DNA from: JANMJD01 sp963828405
GTDB lineage: Bacteria > Actinomycetota > Acidimicrobiia > Acidimicrobiales > Ilumatobacteraceae
Assembly (NCBI GenBank): GCA_963828405.1
Contig: CAWHEG010000031.1
Coordinates: 2,976,001-3,040,000, forward strand
Length of the DNA stretch: 64,000 nt
Direction of reading: 5' to 3'
The notes under the pieces are model-generated. The model ran no database searches. It was not told the origin of the DNA and saw nothing but the letters and a program-made list of their open reading frames with translations. Numbering within the stretch: position 1 is the stretch's first letter; each line of letters starts with the position of its first letter. Made by a program: the position numbers and the translations under genes. Shown one piece after another: positions 6,935 to 14,939 of this stretch.

Positions 6935-9550
6935 ATGAACGTCTCATTCCGAACAAAAGTGCTGGGTGTGGTCGTTCCGGCGCTGCTCGTGCTATTGGTG
7001 CTGGGAACGGTGGTCGTGCGTCGGAGCCTCGACGATTCGACGTCGGCCCGCGACGACCGCCGCTCGGTGCTCGTGAGCCGGGCGGCGATGTCGCTGCGGG
7101 ACGAGATCCAGAACGAGGCCCGTTACGCGGTGCTCGTGCTCAACTTCGCCGACGGCCGGGGCAAGAAGGAACTCGACGCCCAGTTTGCCGTCACCGACGC
7201 CGCCGCCCTGGAACTGACCCGACTGATCTCCACGCTCCCCTCGTCCCTCGCCGACGCCCCATCGGCGCAGTTGGTCGTCTCCGCGCTCGACACCCGGCTC
7301 CCCGAGGTGCGCGCCACGATCTCCCCCGGCGCCGGCGACACCGTGATGGACGGCCTGGCCGGCGCCTACGACGGTCTCGGCGTCGACCTGTCCACACTCG
7401 CCGTGGAGTTCGCCGGGGCGGCCACCAACGGCAGGCTGAGCAGCCGGGCGACGGAGCTGATCGAGATCGTCGGCGCCAAGGACGCCTACGGCCGCCAGTT
7501 GATCATCCCGCTGCAGCACCTCAACGGCGGGCCGATCACCCCGGCCGATGGCGCCGTGTACCTCGCCGCGGCCGACGACAGCAAGCGGGCGTTCGACCGG
7601 GTGACCAGCATCGCCAGCCCCGACGCGGCAGCGGCGCTCGACGCCTTCACCTCCTCGAAGCTGGCCGGCGACGTCGGCCGCCTCGGCGAGTCGTACGCGA
7701 CGGCCGGCAAGATCAACGGTGTCCCGCGGGTCACCGGTCCCGACTGGTTGGCCCTGGCCAACGGCGCGGCCAGCGGCCTCGACCAGATCGAGGACGCCCT
7801 GTTCGACGACTACGTGAGCCTCGCCCGCCAGGTCGATCGCGACGCCCAGCGCCTGGCCATCTTCTACGCCGTGCTGACCGGGCTGGGCCTGATCGCCGCC
7901 GTCGCCGGCGCCTACTTCGTGGGCCGGAGCCTCAGCCGCCGGCTGCTCAAGGTGACGTCGGCCGCCCACACGATCGCCGTCGACCGGCTGCCCGAGGTGC
8001 TCGCCGCCCTGCGCAACCCGACGGCCGAGGCGGTCGCCTCCGCCGTCCCCGAGATCGCCTCCGAGGGCTCCGACGAGGTCGGCCAGCTGGCAACGGACTT
8101 CAACCGCGTGCTGCGCACGGCCATCGAGACCTCGATCGAGCACTCGCAGCGCCGGGCGGCGACGCTCACCAACCTGCTCGTCAACCTCGGCCGGCGCAAC
8201 CAGGCGCTGATCGACCGCCAGCTCGAGCTCGTCGATCAGCTCGAGGCCGATCAACCCGATCAGCGGACGCTGGCCGGGCTGTTCCGCCTCGACCACATGA
8301 TCACCCGCCAGCGACGCAACGCCGAGAGCCTCCTCGTGCTCGCCGGCTCGCGCAGATCGCGCAGCTGGACCGAGTCGCTGCCGATCTCCGATGTGCTCCA
8401 GGGCGCGATCTCCGAGGTCGCCCAGATGGACCGCGTCGCGCTCGAGATCCAGCCCGGCAACGACCTGACGTTCGGCGGCGTCCACGCCGTCGACCTGTCG
8501 CACCTGGTCGCCGAGCTCGTCGAGAACGCCACCGCCTATTCGAGTCCGACGACCCGGGTGACGGTCCGGGTGCAGCGCAACGCCAGCCAGTTCCGGATCT
8601 GGATCATCGATTCCGGCGTGGGGATGACCGACGAGGAGGTGGAGTCGGCCAACCAGCGCGTCACCTCACCGCCCGACATCGACGAGGTGAGCACCGACCG
8701 GGTCGGGTTCCAGGTGGTCGGACGCCTGGCGCAGCGCATCGGCGCCCGCATCCGTCTCCAGAACAACCCCGCCGGCGGGGTCGCCGTGAGCATCGACCTG
8801 CCCCTGTCCCTGTTCGAGGGGTTCGGCGACGATACGGGGTCGCGCCGCCCGGCGACGGGTGAGACGCAGGGTCAGGCGGCCGAGCGGGCGGTCGTCGACG
8901 GCGTCGCCGCCGCCGATCTCGCCTGGGCGGAGCAGGCCTTCGACGGCGGGCCGCTGGCGCCGTCCCTCGATCAGCTCGAGGCCTCGTTGCCCGTGGATGC
9001 CGAGCCCCCGGCGGCGATCGATCCCTGGCCCGCCGCCGACGTGCCTCCCGGCGGTGAACTGCCCCGGCGGGAGCGGCAGAACGCGGCCACGGAGCGGCCG
9101 GTCCGCCAGCTGCTGCCCAACAAACGTCCCGCCGGATCGGGGGCGGGGCCGCGCAGTGGCATCGCCGCGGCGATGATCGCCCCCCCCCAGCCGTCGCCGC
9201 CCCAGCCGTCGAGCGCCCAGCCGTCGACCGCCCAGTCGGCGCCAGCACAGCGGCGGTCGCGCCCCGGGGACGATGTAGTCGTGGCCCGCGCCGTGCCGAC
9301 CGATGCCCCGTCGGCAGAGCCATTGGCCCGACGCCGGCCCCGCCGGCCGACGGCCGGCAGCGAGCCACGCCCGGCCACGCCGGAGGCGGCGGCCGCCGAG
9401 GGCCTGTTCCGGCGGTTGCCGACCCCGGTGGGCCCGAGCGGTGATGACGAGACCGCGCTGCAGCGCCGCCGAAACCTGAGCCAGTTCACCCGGGCCGTCG
9501 ACCTCGTCCGGGAAGAGCTGTCCGACCACCACAACGGAGAACTCCCGTGA
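6935..9550 (+). CDS. cvnA: Conservon sensor histidine kinase (CvnA-like)
   Basis: An 871-residue membrane sensor kinase of the type that heads actinobacterial conservons. There is an N-terminal membrane segment (about residues 8-28), an extracellular nitrate/nitrite-sensor-like helical region, a second membrane segment (about 306-331), then a dimerisation region with RLDHMITRQRRNAESLLVL (about 451-469). The ATPase domain has the N-box VAELVENATAYSS and the DSGVGMTDEE G1 box. Residues after about 630 form a Pro/Ala/Arg-rich disordered tail. AGAAGGTGG upstream of the ATG is a good ribosome binding site. The last codons overlap the roadblock gene (GTGA). In Streptomyces such kinases act with the following three genes at the membrane. 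Confidence 0.9.
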   Translation: MNVSFRTKVLGVVVPALLVLLVLGTVVVRRSLDDSTSARDDRRSVLVSRAAMSLRDEIQNEARYAVLVLNFADGRGKKELDAQFAVTDAAALELTRLISTLPSSLADAPSAQLVVSALDTRLPEVRATISPGAGDTVMDGLAGAYDGLGVDLSTLAVEFAGAATNGRLSSRATELIEIVGAKDAYGRQLIIPLQHLNGGPITPADGAVYLAAADDSKRAFDRVTSIASPDAAAALDAFTSSKLAGDVGRLGESYATAGKINGVPRVTGPDWLALANGAASGLDQIEDALFDDYVSLARQVDRDAQRLAIFYAVLTGLGLIAAVAGAYFVGRSLSRRLLKVTSAAHTIAVDRLPEVLAALRNPTAEAVASAVPEIASEGSDEVGQLATDFNRVLRTAIETSIEHSQRRAATLTNLLVNLGRRNQALIDRQLELVDQLEADQPDQRTLAGLFRLDHMITRQRRNAESLLVLAGSRRSRSWTESLPISDVLQGAISEVAQMDRVALEIQPGNDLTFGGVHAVDLSHLVAELVENATAYSSPTTRVTVRVQRNASQFRIWIIDSGVGMTDEEVESANQRVTSPPDIDEVSTDRVGFQVVGRLAQRIGARIRLQNNPAGGVAVSIDLPLSLFEGFGDDTGSRRPATGETQGQAAERAVVDGVAAADLAWAEQAFDGGPLAPSLDQLEASLPVDAEPPAAIDPWPAADVPPGGELPRRERQNAATERPVRQLLPNKRPAGSGAGPRSGIAAAMIAPPQPSPPQPSSAQPSTAQSAPAQRRSRPGDDVVVARAVPTDAPSAEPLARRRPRRPTAGSEPRPATPEAAAAEGLFRRLPTPVGPSGDDETALQRRRNLSQFTRAVDLVREELSDHHNGELP
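9186..9237 (+). repeat. Short tandem repeat in the kinase tail
   Basis: The segment CAGCCGTCG recurs three times at about 15-base spacing and encodes repeated Gln-Pro-Ser units. A run of eight C bases immediately precedes it. It lies in the low-complexity C-terminal tail and could vary in length between strains. Confidence 0.6.
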
Positions 9551-9972
9551 CCAACCTTTCCACCGAAGCGACCAACCTGAACTGGCTCCTCGAGTCGTTC
9601 GTCGAACGGGTCAAGGGAGTGGTCGACGCCGTCGTCGTGTCGGCCGACGGCCTGTTGATGGCCATGTCGCCGGGCATCGGCCGGGCGGGGGGCGACCAGC
9701 TCTCGGCGATCGCCTCGGGTCTGACCAGCCTGACCCAGGGAGCGGCACGCTGCTTCGGCGGCGGTGCGGTGAATCAGATCATCGTCGAGCTCGAGGCCGG
9801 CTACATGTTCTTCATGTCGATCAGCAACGGCAGCTCGCTGGCCGTGCTCTCGACCACCGATGCCGATGTCGGCGTGGTCGGGTACGAGATGTCGATGCTC
9901 GTCAAGCGGATGGGGACGGTGCTGACCCCGTTGCTCGTGGCCGAGCTCCAGGCCTCGCTGCCGACGAACTGA
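9547..9972 (+). CDS. cvnB: Roadblock/LC7 domain protein (CvnB-like)
   Basis: A 141-residue roadblock/LC7 protein. These fold like MglB and in conservons act with the small GTPase (CvnD). Family features are the start NLNWLLESFVERVKGV, then AVVVSADGLLMAMSPG, and the glycine-rich ASGLTSLTQGAARCFGGG. The GTG start at 9547 overlaps the kinase stop by 4 bases. DUF742 follows 7 bases after the stop, so all four conservon genes are cotranscribed and translationally coupled. Confidence 0.93.
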   Translation: MTNLSTEATNLNWLLESFVERVKGVVDAVVVSADGLLMAMSPGIGRAGGDQLSAIASGLTSLTQGAARCFGGGAVNQIIVELEAGYMFFMSISNGSSLAVLSTTDADVGVVGYEMSMLVKRMGTVLTPLLVAELQASLPTN

Positions 9973-9979
9973 GCGCCTG

Positions 9980-10324
9980 TTGGATCGCCCTGCCCGCTTC
10001 GTCCGCCAGTTCGCGCTCACCCGCGGACGAGTGTCGTCGGCGAACGACCTCGCCCTCGACACGCTGGTCCAGGCGACGCAACTCGGACGCGGCGAGTCGG
10101 CCCGCCTCGCCCCGCAACAGCGCTCGATCCTCGTACTGGCCGACGCCCCGTTGTCGGTCGCCGAGGTCTCGGCCCACCTGGGCCTCCATCTCGGCATCGC
10201 CCGCGTGTTGGTCAGCGACCTGGCGTGGAGCGGGCACCTGGCCGTGAGCGACCAGGACGACGACGCCGACGGACCCGATCTCCCCACCCTCGAAAGGTTG
10301 CTCGATGACCTCCAGGCTTTCTGA
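9980..10324 (+). CDS. cvnC: DUF742 protein (CvnC-like)
   Basis: A 114-residue DUF742 protein, the third conservon component. The N-terminus RFVRQFALTRGR corresponds to the usual RLVRPYALTGGR and sits close to the start, which supports the rare TTG codon at 9980; no ATG or GTG is available between the cvnB stop and that motif. A winged-helix-like part follows (QQRSILVLADAPLSVAEVSAHLGL), and the end is the typical LERLLDDLQAF. It overlaps the GTPase gene by 20 bases. The biochemical role is not established; DUF742 proteins of conservons are proposed to bind DNA or the other Cvn proteins. Confidence 0.9.
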   Translation: MDRPARFVRQFALTRGRVSSANDLALDTLVQATQLGRGESARLAPQQRSILVLADAPLSVAEVSAHLGLHLGIARVLVSDLAWSGHLAVSDQDDDADGPDLPTLERLLDDLQAF

Positions 10325-10904
10325 GCGTCCCGCATCGGGCGAACCGGGCATCACCACCCGATCGCTCAAGATCGTCATCGCCGGCGGGTTCGCCGCCGGT
10401 AAGACGACCTTCGTCGAGTCGATCTCGGAGATCACCCCACTGACGACCGAAGCGCCGATGACCGCGCTCGGGATGGGCGTCGACGACACCGGCGACGTGC
10501 GCACCAAGACCCACACGACGGTCGCCCTCGACTTCGGGCGGATCACCTTCAACACGAGCATGCTCTACCTGTTCGGCACGCCCGGCCAGGACCGGTTCTG
10601 GTTCATGTGGGACGAGTTGGTCCGCGGCGCTGTCGGCGCCGTGGTGATGGTCGACACCCGTCGCCTGGCCGACTGCTTCCCGGCGCTCGACTTCTTCGAC
10701 ACCCACGGGGTGCCCTACGTGATCGCCCTCAACAGGTTCGACGGCTCGCTGGCCCACTCCGTCGACGCGGTCCGCGAGGCCGTCGACATCGATCCCGAGA
10801 CGCCGATCGTGGCGATCGACGCCCGCAGCAGGGTCGACGCCAAGTCCGCCCTCGTCGCCGTCGTGCGCCATGCCATCGCCCGGCGCAGGGGCGCCGACGC
10901 CTGA
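10305..10904 (+). CDS. cvnD: Small GTP-binding protein of the conservon (CvnD-like)
   Basis: A 199-residue Ras-like small GTPase. The P-loop is GGFAAGKTT (residues 27-35). The switch II region has GTPGQDRFWFMW, with the DxxG Asp replaced by Thr as is usual for this family. The base-specificity loop is NRFD rather than NKxD. A 16-residue extension precedes the P-loop. Relatives resemble MglA in fold and work with the roadblock protein. A perfect 11-base hairpin follows the stop and probably ends the operon. Confidence 0.93.
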   Translation: MTSRLSERPASGEPGITTRSLKIVIAGGFAAGKTTFVESISEITPLTTEAPMTALGMGVDDTGDVRTKTHTTVALDFGRITFNTSMLYLFGTPGQDRFWFMWDELVRGAVGAVVMVDTRRLADCFPALDFFDTHGVPYVIALNRFDGSLAHSVDAVREAVDIDPETPIVAIDARSRVDAKSALVAVVRHAIARRRGADA

Positions 10905-10909
10905 CGGCA

Positions 10910-10942
10910 CCCCGTGCGTCGCCCCTCGGGTGACGCACGGGG
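10910..10942 (+). terminator. 11-base-pair hairpin after the conservon
   Basis: CCCCGTGCGTC pairs perfectly with GACGCACGGGG around an 11-base loop. It starts 6 bases after the cvnD stop and ends 5 bases before the tyrA -10-like hexamer. There is no T-run, which is common for GC-rich actinobacterial terminators. Confidence 0.7.
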
Positions 10943-10947
10943 CTCGG

Positions 10948-10953
10948 TAGGCT
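10948..10953 (+). promoter_or_regulatory. -10-like TAGGCT, leaderless promoter of tyrA
   Basis: TAGGCT lies 8 bases before the GTG at 10962, directly after the conservon hairpin. Confidence 0.5.
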
Positions 10954-10961
10954 GGACGCCC

Positions 10962-12023
10962 GTGAGCGAACGGCGTGCCAACGTACTGGGCCTCGGGTTG
11001 ATCGGTGGCTCGATCGCCCTCGGGCTGCGCCGCCGCGGCTGGGTCGTCAGCGGAGAAGACCTCGACGAGGGCCGCCAGTCCGAGGCCCTGGCCAGGGGAG
11101 TGATCGACCGTATCGGGCTCGACGAGGGGGCGTCGATCTCGTTCGTCGCCGCCCCCGTGCTCGGTGTCGCCGAGCTGGCCAAGCGGGCGCTCAGCGAGAC
11201 CTCGGGCGTGGTGACCGATGTCGGGAGCGTCAAGTCGTCCGTCGTCGCCAGTGTCGGCGATCCCCGGTTCATCGGCGGCCACCCGATGGCCGGGTCCGAG
11301 CTCGACGGGCTCGACGGAGCGGATGCTGCGCTGTTCGAGGGCGCGGTCTGGGTGCTCACCCCCACCCCGTCGACGGCCGACGCGACCTTTGCGCTGGTGG
11401 CGGCGGCGGTTGCCGACCTGGGTGCCGAGGTCGTGGCCATCGCCCCCGAACGCCACGACCAGGTGGTCGCCGTCGTCTCCCACGTGCCGCACCTGGCCGC
11501 CGCTGCATTGATGGGCCTGGCCAGCGAGCGCGCCGAGGAGCATGCCGCACTGCTGCGCCTCGCCGCCGGCGGGTTCCGCGACATGACGCGCATCGCCTCG
11601 GGCCATCCGGCGATCTGGCTGGACATCTGCAGCGACAACCGCGATGCCATCGTCGACGCCCTCGGCGGGTTGATCACCGAGCTCGGCGAGCTGCGCACGA
11701 TCGTCGCCGAACACGACCGCGACGGCCTCGAGGCCCGGCTCGCCCACGCCCGCGATGCGCGGGCCAACCTGCCGATCCGGGGGGCCAGGCCGGGGGAGCT
11801 GGTCGAGGTCCGCATCCCGATCCCCGACCGGGCGGGCGCCGCCGCCGAGGTGTTCACGCTCGCCGCCGACCTCGGGGTCGACATCGCCAGCTTCGAGGTC
11901 GTGCACTCCGCCGAGGGCAACCGCGGCGTGGCGGTGCTGCTCGTCGCCCGGTCGATGGGGGATCTGTTCCGCGGCGGCCTGCTGGCCCGCGGCTACCGGC
12001 CGGCCGTCCACGCCCTCCAATGA
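10962..12023 (+). CDS. tyrA: Prephenate dehydrogenase
   Basis: A 353-residue prephenate dehydrogenase, which oxidatively decarboxylates prephenate to 4-hydroxyphenylpyruvate in tyrosine synthesis. The NAD-binding Rossmann motif GLGLIGGS is near the N-terminus. FIGGHPMAGSELDG and the later SHVPHLAAAAL carry the conserved His residues of the catalytic site. The last 85 residues (LVEVRIPIPDRAGAAAEV onward) look like an ACT domain, which in relatives mediates tyrosine feedback. The GTG at 10962 was chosen because TAGGCT lies 8 bases upstream and the Rossmann motif would otherwise be preceded by a non-conserved extension. The gene overlaps aroA by 4 bases. Confidence 0.92.
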   Translation: MSERRANVLGLGLIGGSIALGLRRRGWVVSGEDLDEGRQSEALARGVIDRIGLDEGASISFVAAPVLGVAELAKRALSETSGVVTDVGSVKSSVVASVGDPRFIGGHPMAGSELDGLDGADAALFEGAVWVLTPTPSTADATFALVAAAVADLGAEVVAIAPERHDQVVAVVSHVPHLAAAALMGLASERAEEHAALLRLAAGGFRDMTRIASGHPAIWLDICSDNRDAIVDALGGLITELGELRTIVAEHDRDGLEARLAHARDARANLPIRGARPGELVEVRIPIPDRAGAAAEVFTLAADLGVDIASFEVVHSAEGNRGVAVLLVARSMGDLFRGGLLARGYRPAVHALQ

Positions 12024-13318
12024 CGGGCGTCGTCGCCGTGGGGTGCGCGTCGGGGCCGCTCGACGCGGTGGTCGCCGACGTGCCCGGCTCCAAGAGCATC
12101 GCCAATCGGGCGCTGGCCTGCGCCGCGCTGGCCACGGGGGTCTCGACGCTCTCGCGCGTGCCCACCGGTGACGACACGGTGGCGATGATCGACTGCGTCG
12201 AGACGCTGGGCGGGCGGATCGAGCGCCGCGAGGGGGCGGTGCTGATCATCGAGGGGACGTCGGGCCGTCTGGCCCCCGGGCCGCTCACCCTGAAGACCAA
12301 CCTCGCCGGCACGACGTCGCGGTTCATCACGGCGATCTGCGCCCTGGGCGAGGGCCCGTACGTCGTGGACGGCGGGGCCCCGTTGCGGGCCCGCCCGATG
12401 GGCCCGCTCCACGAGGCCCTCGCCGCACTCGGGGCGGGGGTCGAGCCGGGCGGAGCGGTCGGTCACCTGCCGGTCACGATCTCGGGACGATCGGCGCGCT
12501 CGGGCGGGTCGCGACGCACGGTGGCCCTGCGCGGCGACGTGTCGAGCCAGTACGTGACGGCGCTGATGCTCATCGCCCCGTACCTGCCGGGCGGCCTCGA
12601 CATCGAGTTGACCACGCCGCTCGTCTCGCGTCCGTACGTCGAGCTGACCGCCTCGGTGATGTCGGTGTTCGGCGGACCGCCGGTCGAGATCGGCGCCGGG
12701 CGCATCTCGATCGGGCCCGGCGCGTACTCCGGCCACGCCCTGGCCATCGAGCCGGATGCCTCGTCGGCCTCCTATCCCCTGGCCGCAGCGGCGATCGTCG
12801 GTGGACGGGTCACGGTGGCCGGGCTCGGCACCTCGTCGACTCAGGGAGATGTGCGCTTCGCCGATCTGCTGGGGGCGATGGGCTGCTCGGTGACCCGCGA
12901 CCCCGGCGGCGTCACGGTCGCCAGGCACGGCCCGCTGCGCGGAATCGAGGTCGACATGGCCGACATCTCCGACACCGTGCCGACACTGGCCGCCGTCGCC
13001 CCGTTCGCCGAGTCGCCGACCCGGATCACCGGCGTCGGCTTCATCAGGCGCAAGGAGAGCGATCGGATCGGTGACCTGGTGCGCGAGTTGAACCGAATCG
13101 GTGTGCGCGCCGACGAGGAGCCCGATGGGCTGGTCGTCCACCCATCGAAGCCCCACGGGGGCCGGGTGGAGACCCATCACGACCACCGCCTGGCGATGAG
13201 CCTGGCCCTGATCGGCCTGCGGACCCCGGGGGTGGAGGTCGCCGATCCCGGCGTGGTGTCGAAGAGCTGGCCGGGCTACTGGGCGATGCTGCGCACCCTG
13301 GCGGCCCCCCGGCGCTAG
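12020..13318 (+). CDS. aroA: 3-phosphoshikimate 1-carboxyvinyltransferase (EPSP synthase)
   Basis: EPSP synthase (432 residues) transfers the enolpyruvyl group of PEP to shikimate-3-phosphate; it is the glyphosate target. Active-site segments are present: VPGSKSIANRAL near the N-terminus, NLAGTTSRF for the usual NAGTAMR loop, RPMGPL, the SSQYVTALML segment, FIRRKESDRI and DHRLAMS. The NLAGTT variant differs from the canonical GNAGT sequence, the loop in which glyphosate-tolerance changes occur, but no tolerance can be concluded. ATGA overlap with tyrA indicates coupled expression of two shikimate-branch genes. Confidence 0.95.
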   Translation: MTGVVAVGCASGPLDAVVADVPGSKSIANRALACAALATGVSTLSRVPTGDDTVAMIDCVETLGGRIERREGAVLIIEGTSGRLAPGPLTLKTNLAGTTSRFITAICALGEGPYVVDGGAPLRARPMGPLHEALAALGAGVEPGGAVGHLPVTISGRSARSGGSRRTVALRGDVSSQYVTALMLIAPYLPGGLDIELTTPLVSRPYVELTASVMSVFGGPPVEIGAGRISIGPGAYSGHALAIEPDASSASYPLAAAAIVGGRVTVAGLGTSSTQGDVRFADLLGAMGCSVTRDPGGVTVARHGPLRGIEVDMADISDTVPTLAAVAPFAESPTRITGVGFIRRKESDRIGDLVRELNRIGVRADEEPDGLVVHPSKPHGGRVETHHDHRLAMSLALIGLRTPGVEVADPGVVSKSWPGYWAMLRTLAAPRR

Positions 13319-13374
13319 CCTCGTCGCCGCATGACGAGCGCCTCCCGGCGGGCCACCCTCCCCGCGTCCCCCCG

Positions 13375-14010
13375 ATGAGCGCCGTCACCCGAGCGGTGGT
13401 CGCCGCCTTCGATGTCGACGGCACGCTGACCACCCGCGACTGCGTCGTTCCGTTCCTCCGCCGCACCGTCGGCACGGGCCGCCTCGCCATGGCCGTGGGC
13501 CGCCGCCCGCTGCGCTTGCTCGGCGCCGTGGCCCGCGGCGACCGCGACCGGATCAAGGAGCTGGCCGTCGGCGCGCTCGCCGGGCGGCCGTCGAGCTGGA
13601 TCGACGCCGAGGGCGAACGATTCGCCGGTGAGATCGAGGACGCCTGGCTGCGGCCCGACGCCGTGGCCCGGCTCGCCTGGCATCGACGGCAGGGCCATCA
13701 GACCGTCCTCGTGTCCGCCTCCCTCGACGCCTACCTGCGGCCGCTCGGCGTGCGCCTGGGCGTCGACGAGGTGCTCTGCACCACCCTCGAGGTGGGCGGC
13801 GACGGGCGCCTCACCGGGGGTCTGGTCGGGCGCAACTGCCGCGGACCCGAGAAGGTCGACCGGCTGACCAGCTGGCTGGACGGTCGTGACGTCGAGCTGT
13901 GGGCCTACGGCGACTCGGCGGGCGATCGCGAGCTGCTCGCCCGGGCCGAGCGTCCCCATCTGCTCCGCGACGTGGTGCTCGACGCCGTTCCGACGGCCGG
14001 CGAGTCGTGA
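13375..14010 (+). CDS. HAD-superfamily phosphatase (subclass IB)
   Basis: A 211-residue HAD phosphohydrolase. Motif I is FDVDGTLT at about residues 11-18 with the nucleophilic Asp. Motif II is LVSASLDAYLRPL. Motifs III and IV are the GPEKVDRL Lys and YGDSAGDRELL. This pattern matches the SerB/CicA-like IB subclass. Its stop overlaps the GTG of the UbiA gene by 4 bases. That coupling suggests it removes the phosphate from the UbiA product, decaprenylphosphoryl-5-phosphoribose, a step done in mycobacteria by a PAP2-type enzyme; this assignment is inference. Confidence 0.85.
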   Translation: MSAVTRAVVAAFDVDGTLTTRDCVVPFLRRTVGTGRLAMAVGRRPLRLLGAVARGDRDRIKELAVGALAGRPSSWIDAEGERFAGEIEDAWLRPDAVARLAWHRRQGHQTVLVSASLDAYLRPLGVRLGVDEVLCTTLEVGGDGRLTGGLVGRNCRGPEKVDRLTSWLDGRDVELWAYGDSAGDRELLARAERPHLLRDVVLDAVPTAGES

Positions 14011-14876
14011 ACGGCTGGATCGGCGAGGCCCGCCCCAAGCAATGGGCGAAGAACGTGCTCGTCTTTGCCGCACCCGGCGCGGCTGGCGTGCTCGACGACG
14101 GGCCGGCCGCGGGTCGTACGGTGATCGCCTTCGTCGCCTTCTGCCTGGCGGCCAGCGGCACGTACTTCTGGAACGACCTGCTCGACCTGGACGCCGACCG
14201 TGCCCATCCGACGAAGTGCCGTCGTCCGATCGCCTCGGGCGCGGTGCCCGAGGGTGGCGCACGCCTGGTCGGATCGTTGCTGCTCGTCGCCGGCATCGCC
14301 ACGGCCTTCGCCACCGGTCGGTGGCAGACCGCCGCCGTCGTCGGCCTGTACGTGGTCGTCACGCTCGCCTACACGGTCGTGCTCAAGCACGTCGCAGTCA
14401 TCGACCTGGTCACGGTGGCCAGCGGCTTCGTCCTGCGGGCCATCGCCGGCGCCGTGGCGGTCGATGTGCCGTTGCGCAAGTGGTTCCTGCTGTGCACCAC
14501 CTTCGGTTCGCTGTTCATCGTCGCCGGCAAGCGGTACGCCGAGATCCGTGAGATGGGCGAGGGCACGGCGACCACCCGGGCGACCCTCTCGGACTACTCG
14601 CCGTCGTACCTGCGCCAGGTGTTGAGCGTCTCGGTCGGGGCGACCATCGTCTCGTACTGCGCGTGGGCCTTCGAGACGGCCGAGTCGGCGGGGAGCTGCT
14701 TCCCGTTCTACGAGCTGTCGGTGGTGCCGATGCTGATCGCCCTGCTGCGCTATCTGCTGATCCTCGAGCAGGGCCATGGCGGGGCCCCCGAGGAGGTCTT
14801 CCTGGCCGATCGGCCGCTGCAGGTGTTCGGTCTGATCTGGATGGTCGTCTACGGGCTCGGGGTCTACGCGGGCTGA
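14007..14876 (+). CDS. ubiA: Decaprenyl-phosphate phosphoribosyltransferase, UbiA family
   Basis: A 289-residue integral membrane prenyltransferase of the UbiA superfamily, closest to the mycobacterial Rv3806c type, which joins PRPP-derived 5-phosphoribose to decaprenyl phosphate. The N-terminus RPKQWAKNVLVFA is diagnostic. The first Asp-rich motif is NDLLDLDADRAHPTKCRRPI. The second is GKRYAEIREMG near residue 170, and about eight hydrophobic helices are visible. GTG 14007 is chosen because it overlaps the HAD stop and gives the expected short N-terminus. Its product would feed dprE1/dprE2 at 32.7-34.8 kb. Confidence 0.9.
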   Translation: MNGWIGEARPKQWAKNVLVFAAPGAAGVLDDGPAAGRTVIAFVAFCLAASGTYFWNDLLDLDADRAHPTKCRRPIASGAVPEGGARLVGSLLLVAGIATAFATGRWQTAAVVGLYVVVTLAYTVVLKHVAVIDLVTVASGFVLRAIAGAVAVDVPLRKWFLLCTTFGSLFIVAGKRYAEIREMGEGTATTRATLSDYSPSYLRQVLSVSVGATIVSYCAWAFETAESAGSCFPFYELSVVPMLIALLRYLLILEQGHGGAPEEVFLADRPLQVFGLIWMVVYGLGVYAG

Positions 14877-14926
14877 GCCGACCGGGTGCGAGCCCCCCAG
14901 GCAGCGCGGGTGGCCGATCGCCGACG

Positions 14927-14932
14927 TATCGT
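14927..14932 (+). promoter_or_regulatory. -10-like TATCGT, leaderless promoter
   Basis: TATCGT lies 7 bases before the ATG at 14940 and decides between that start and an earlier GTG at 14886. Confidence 0.5.
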
Positions 14933-14939
14933 CGCCGGA

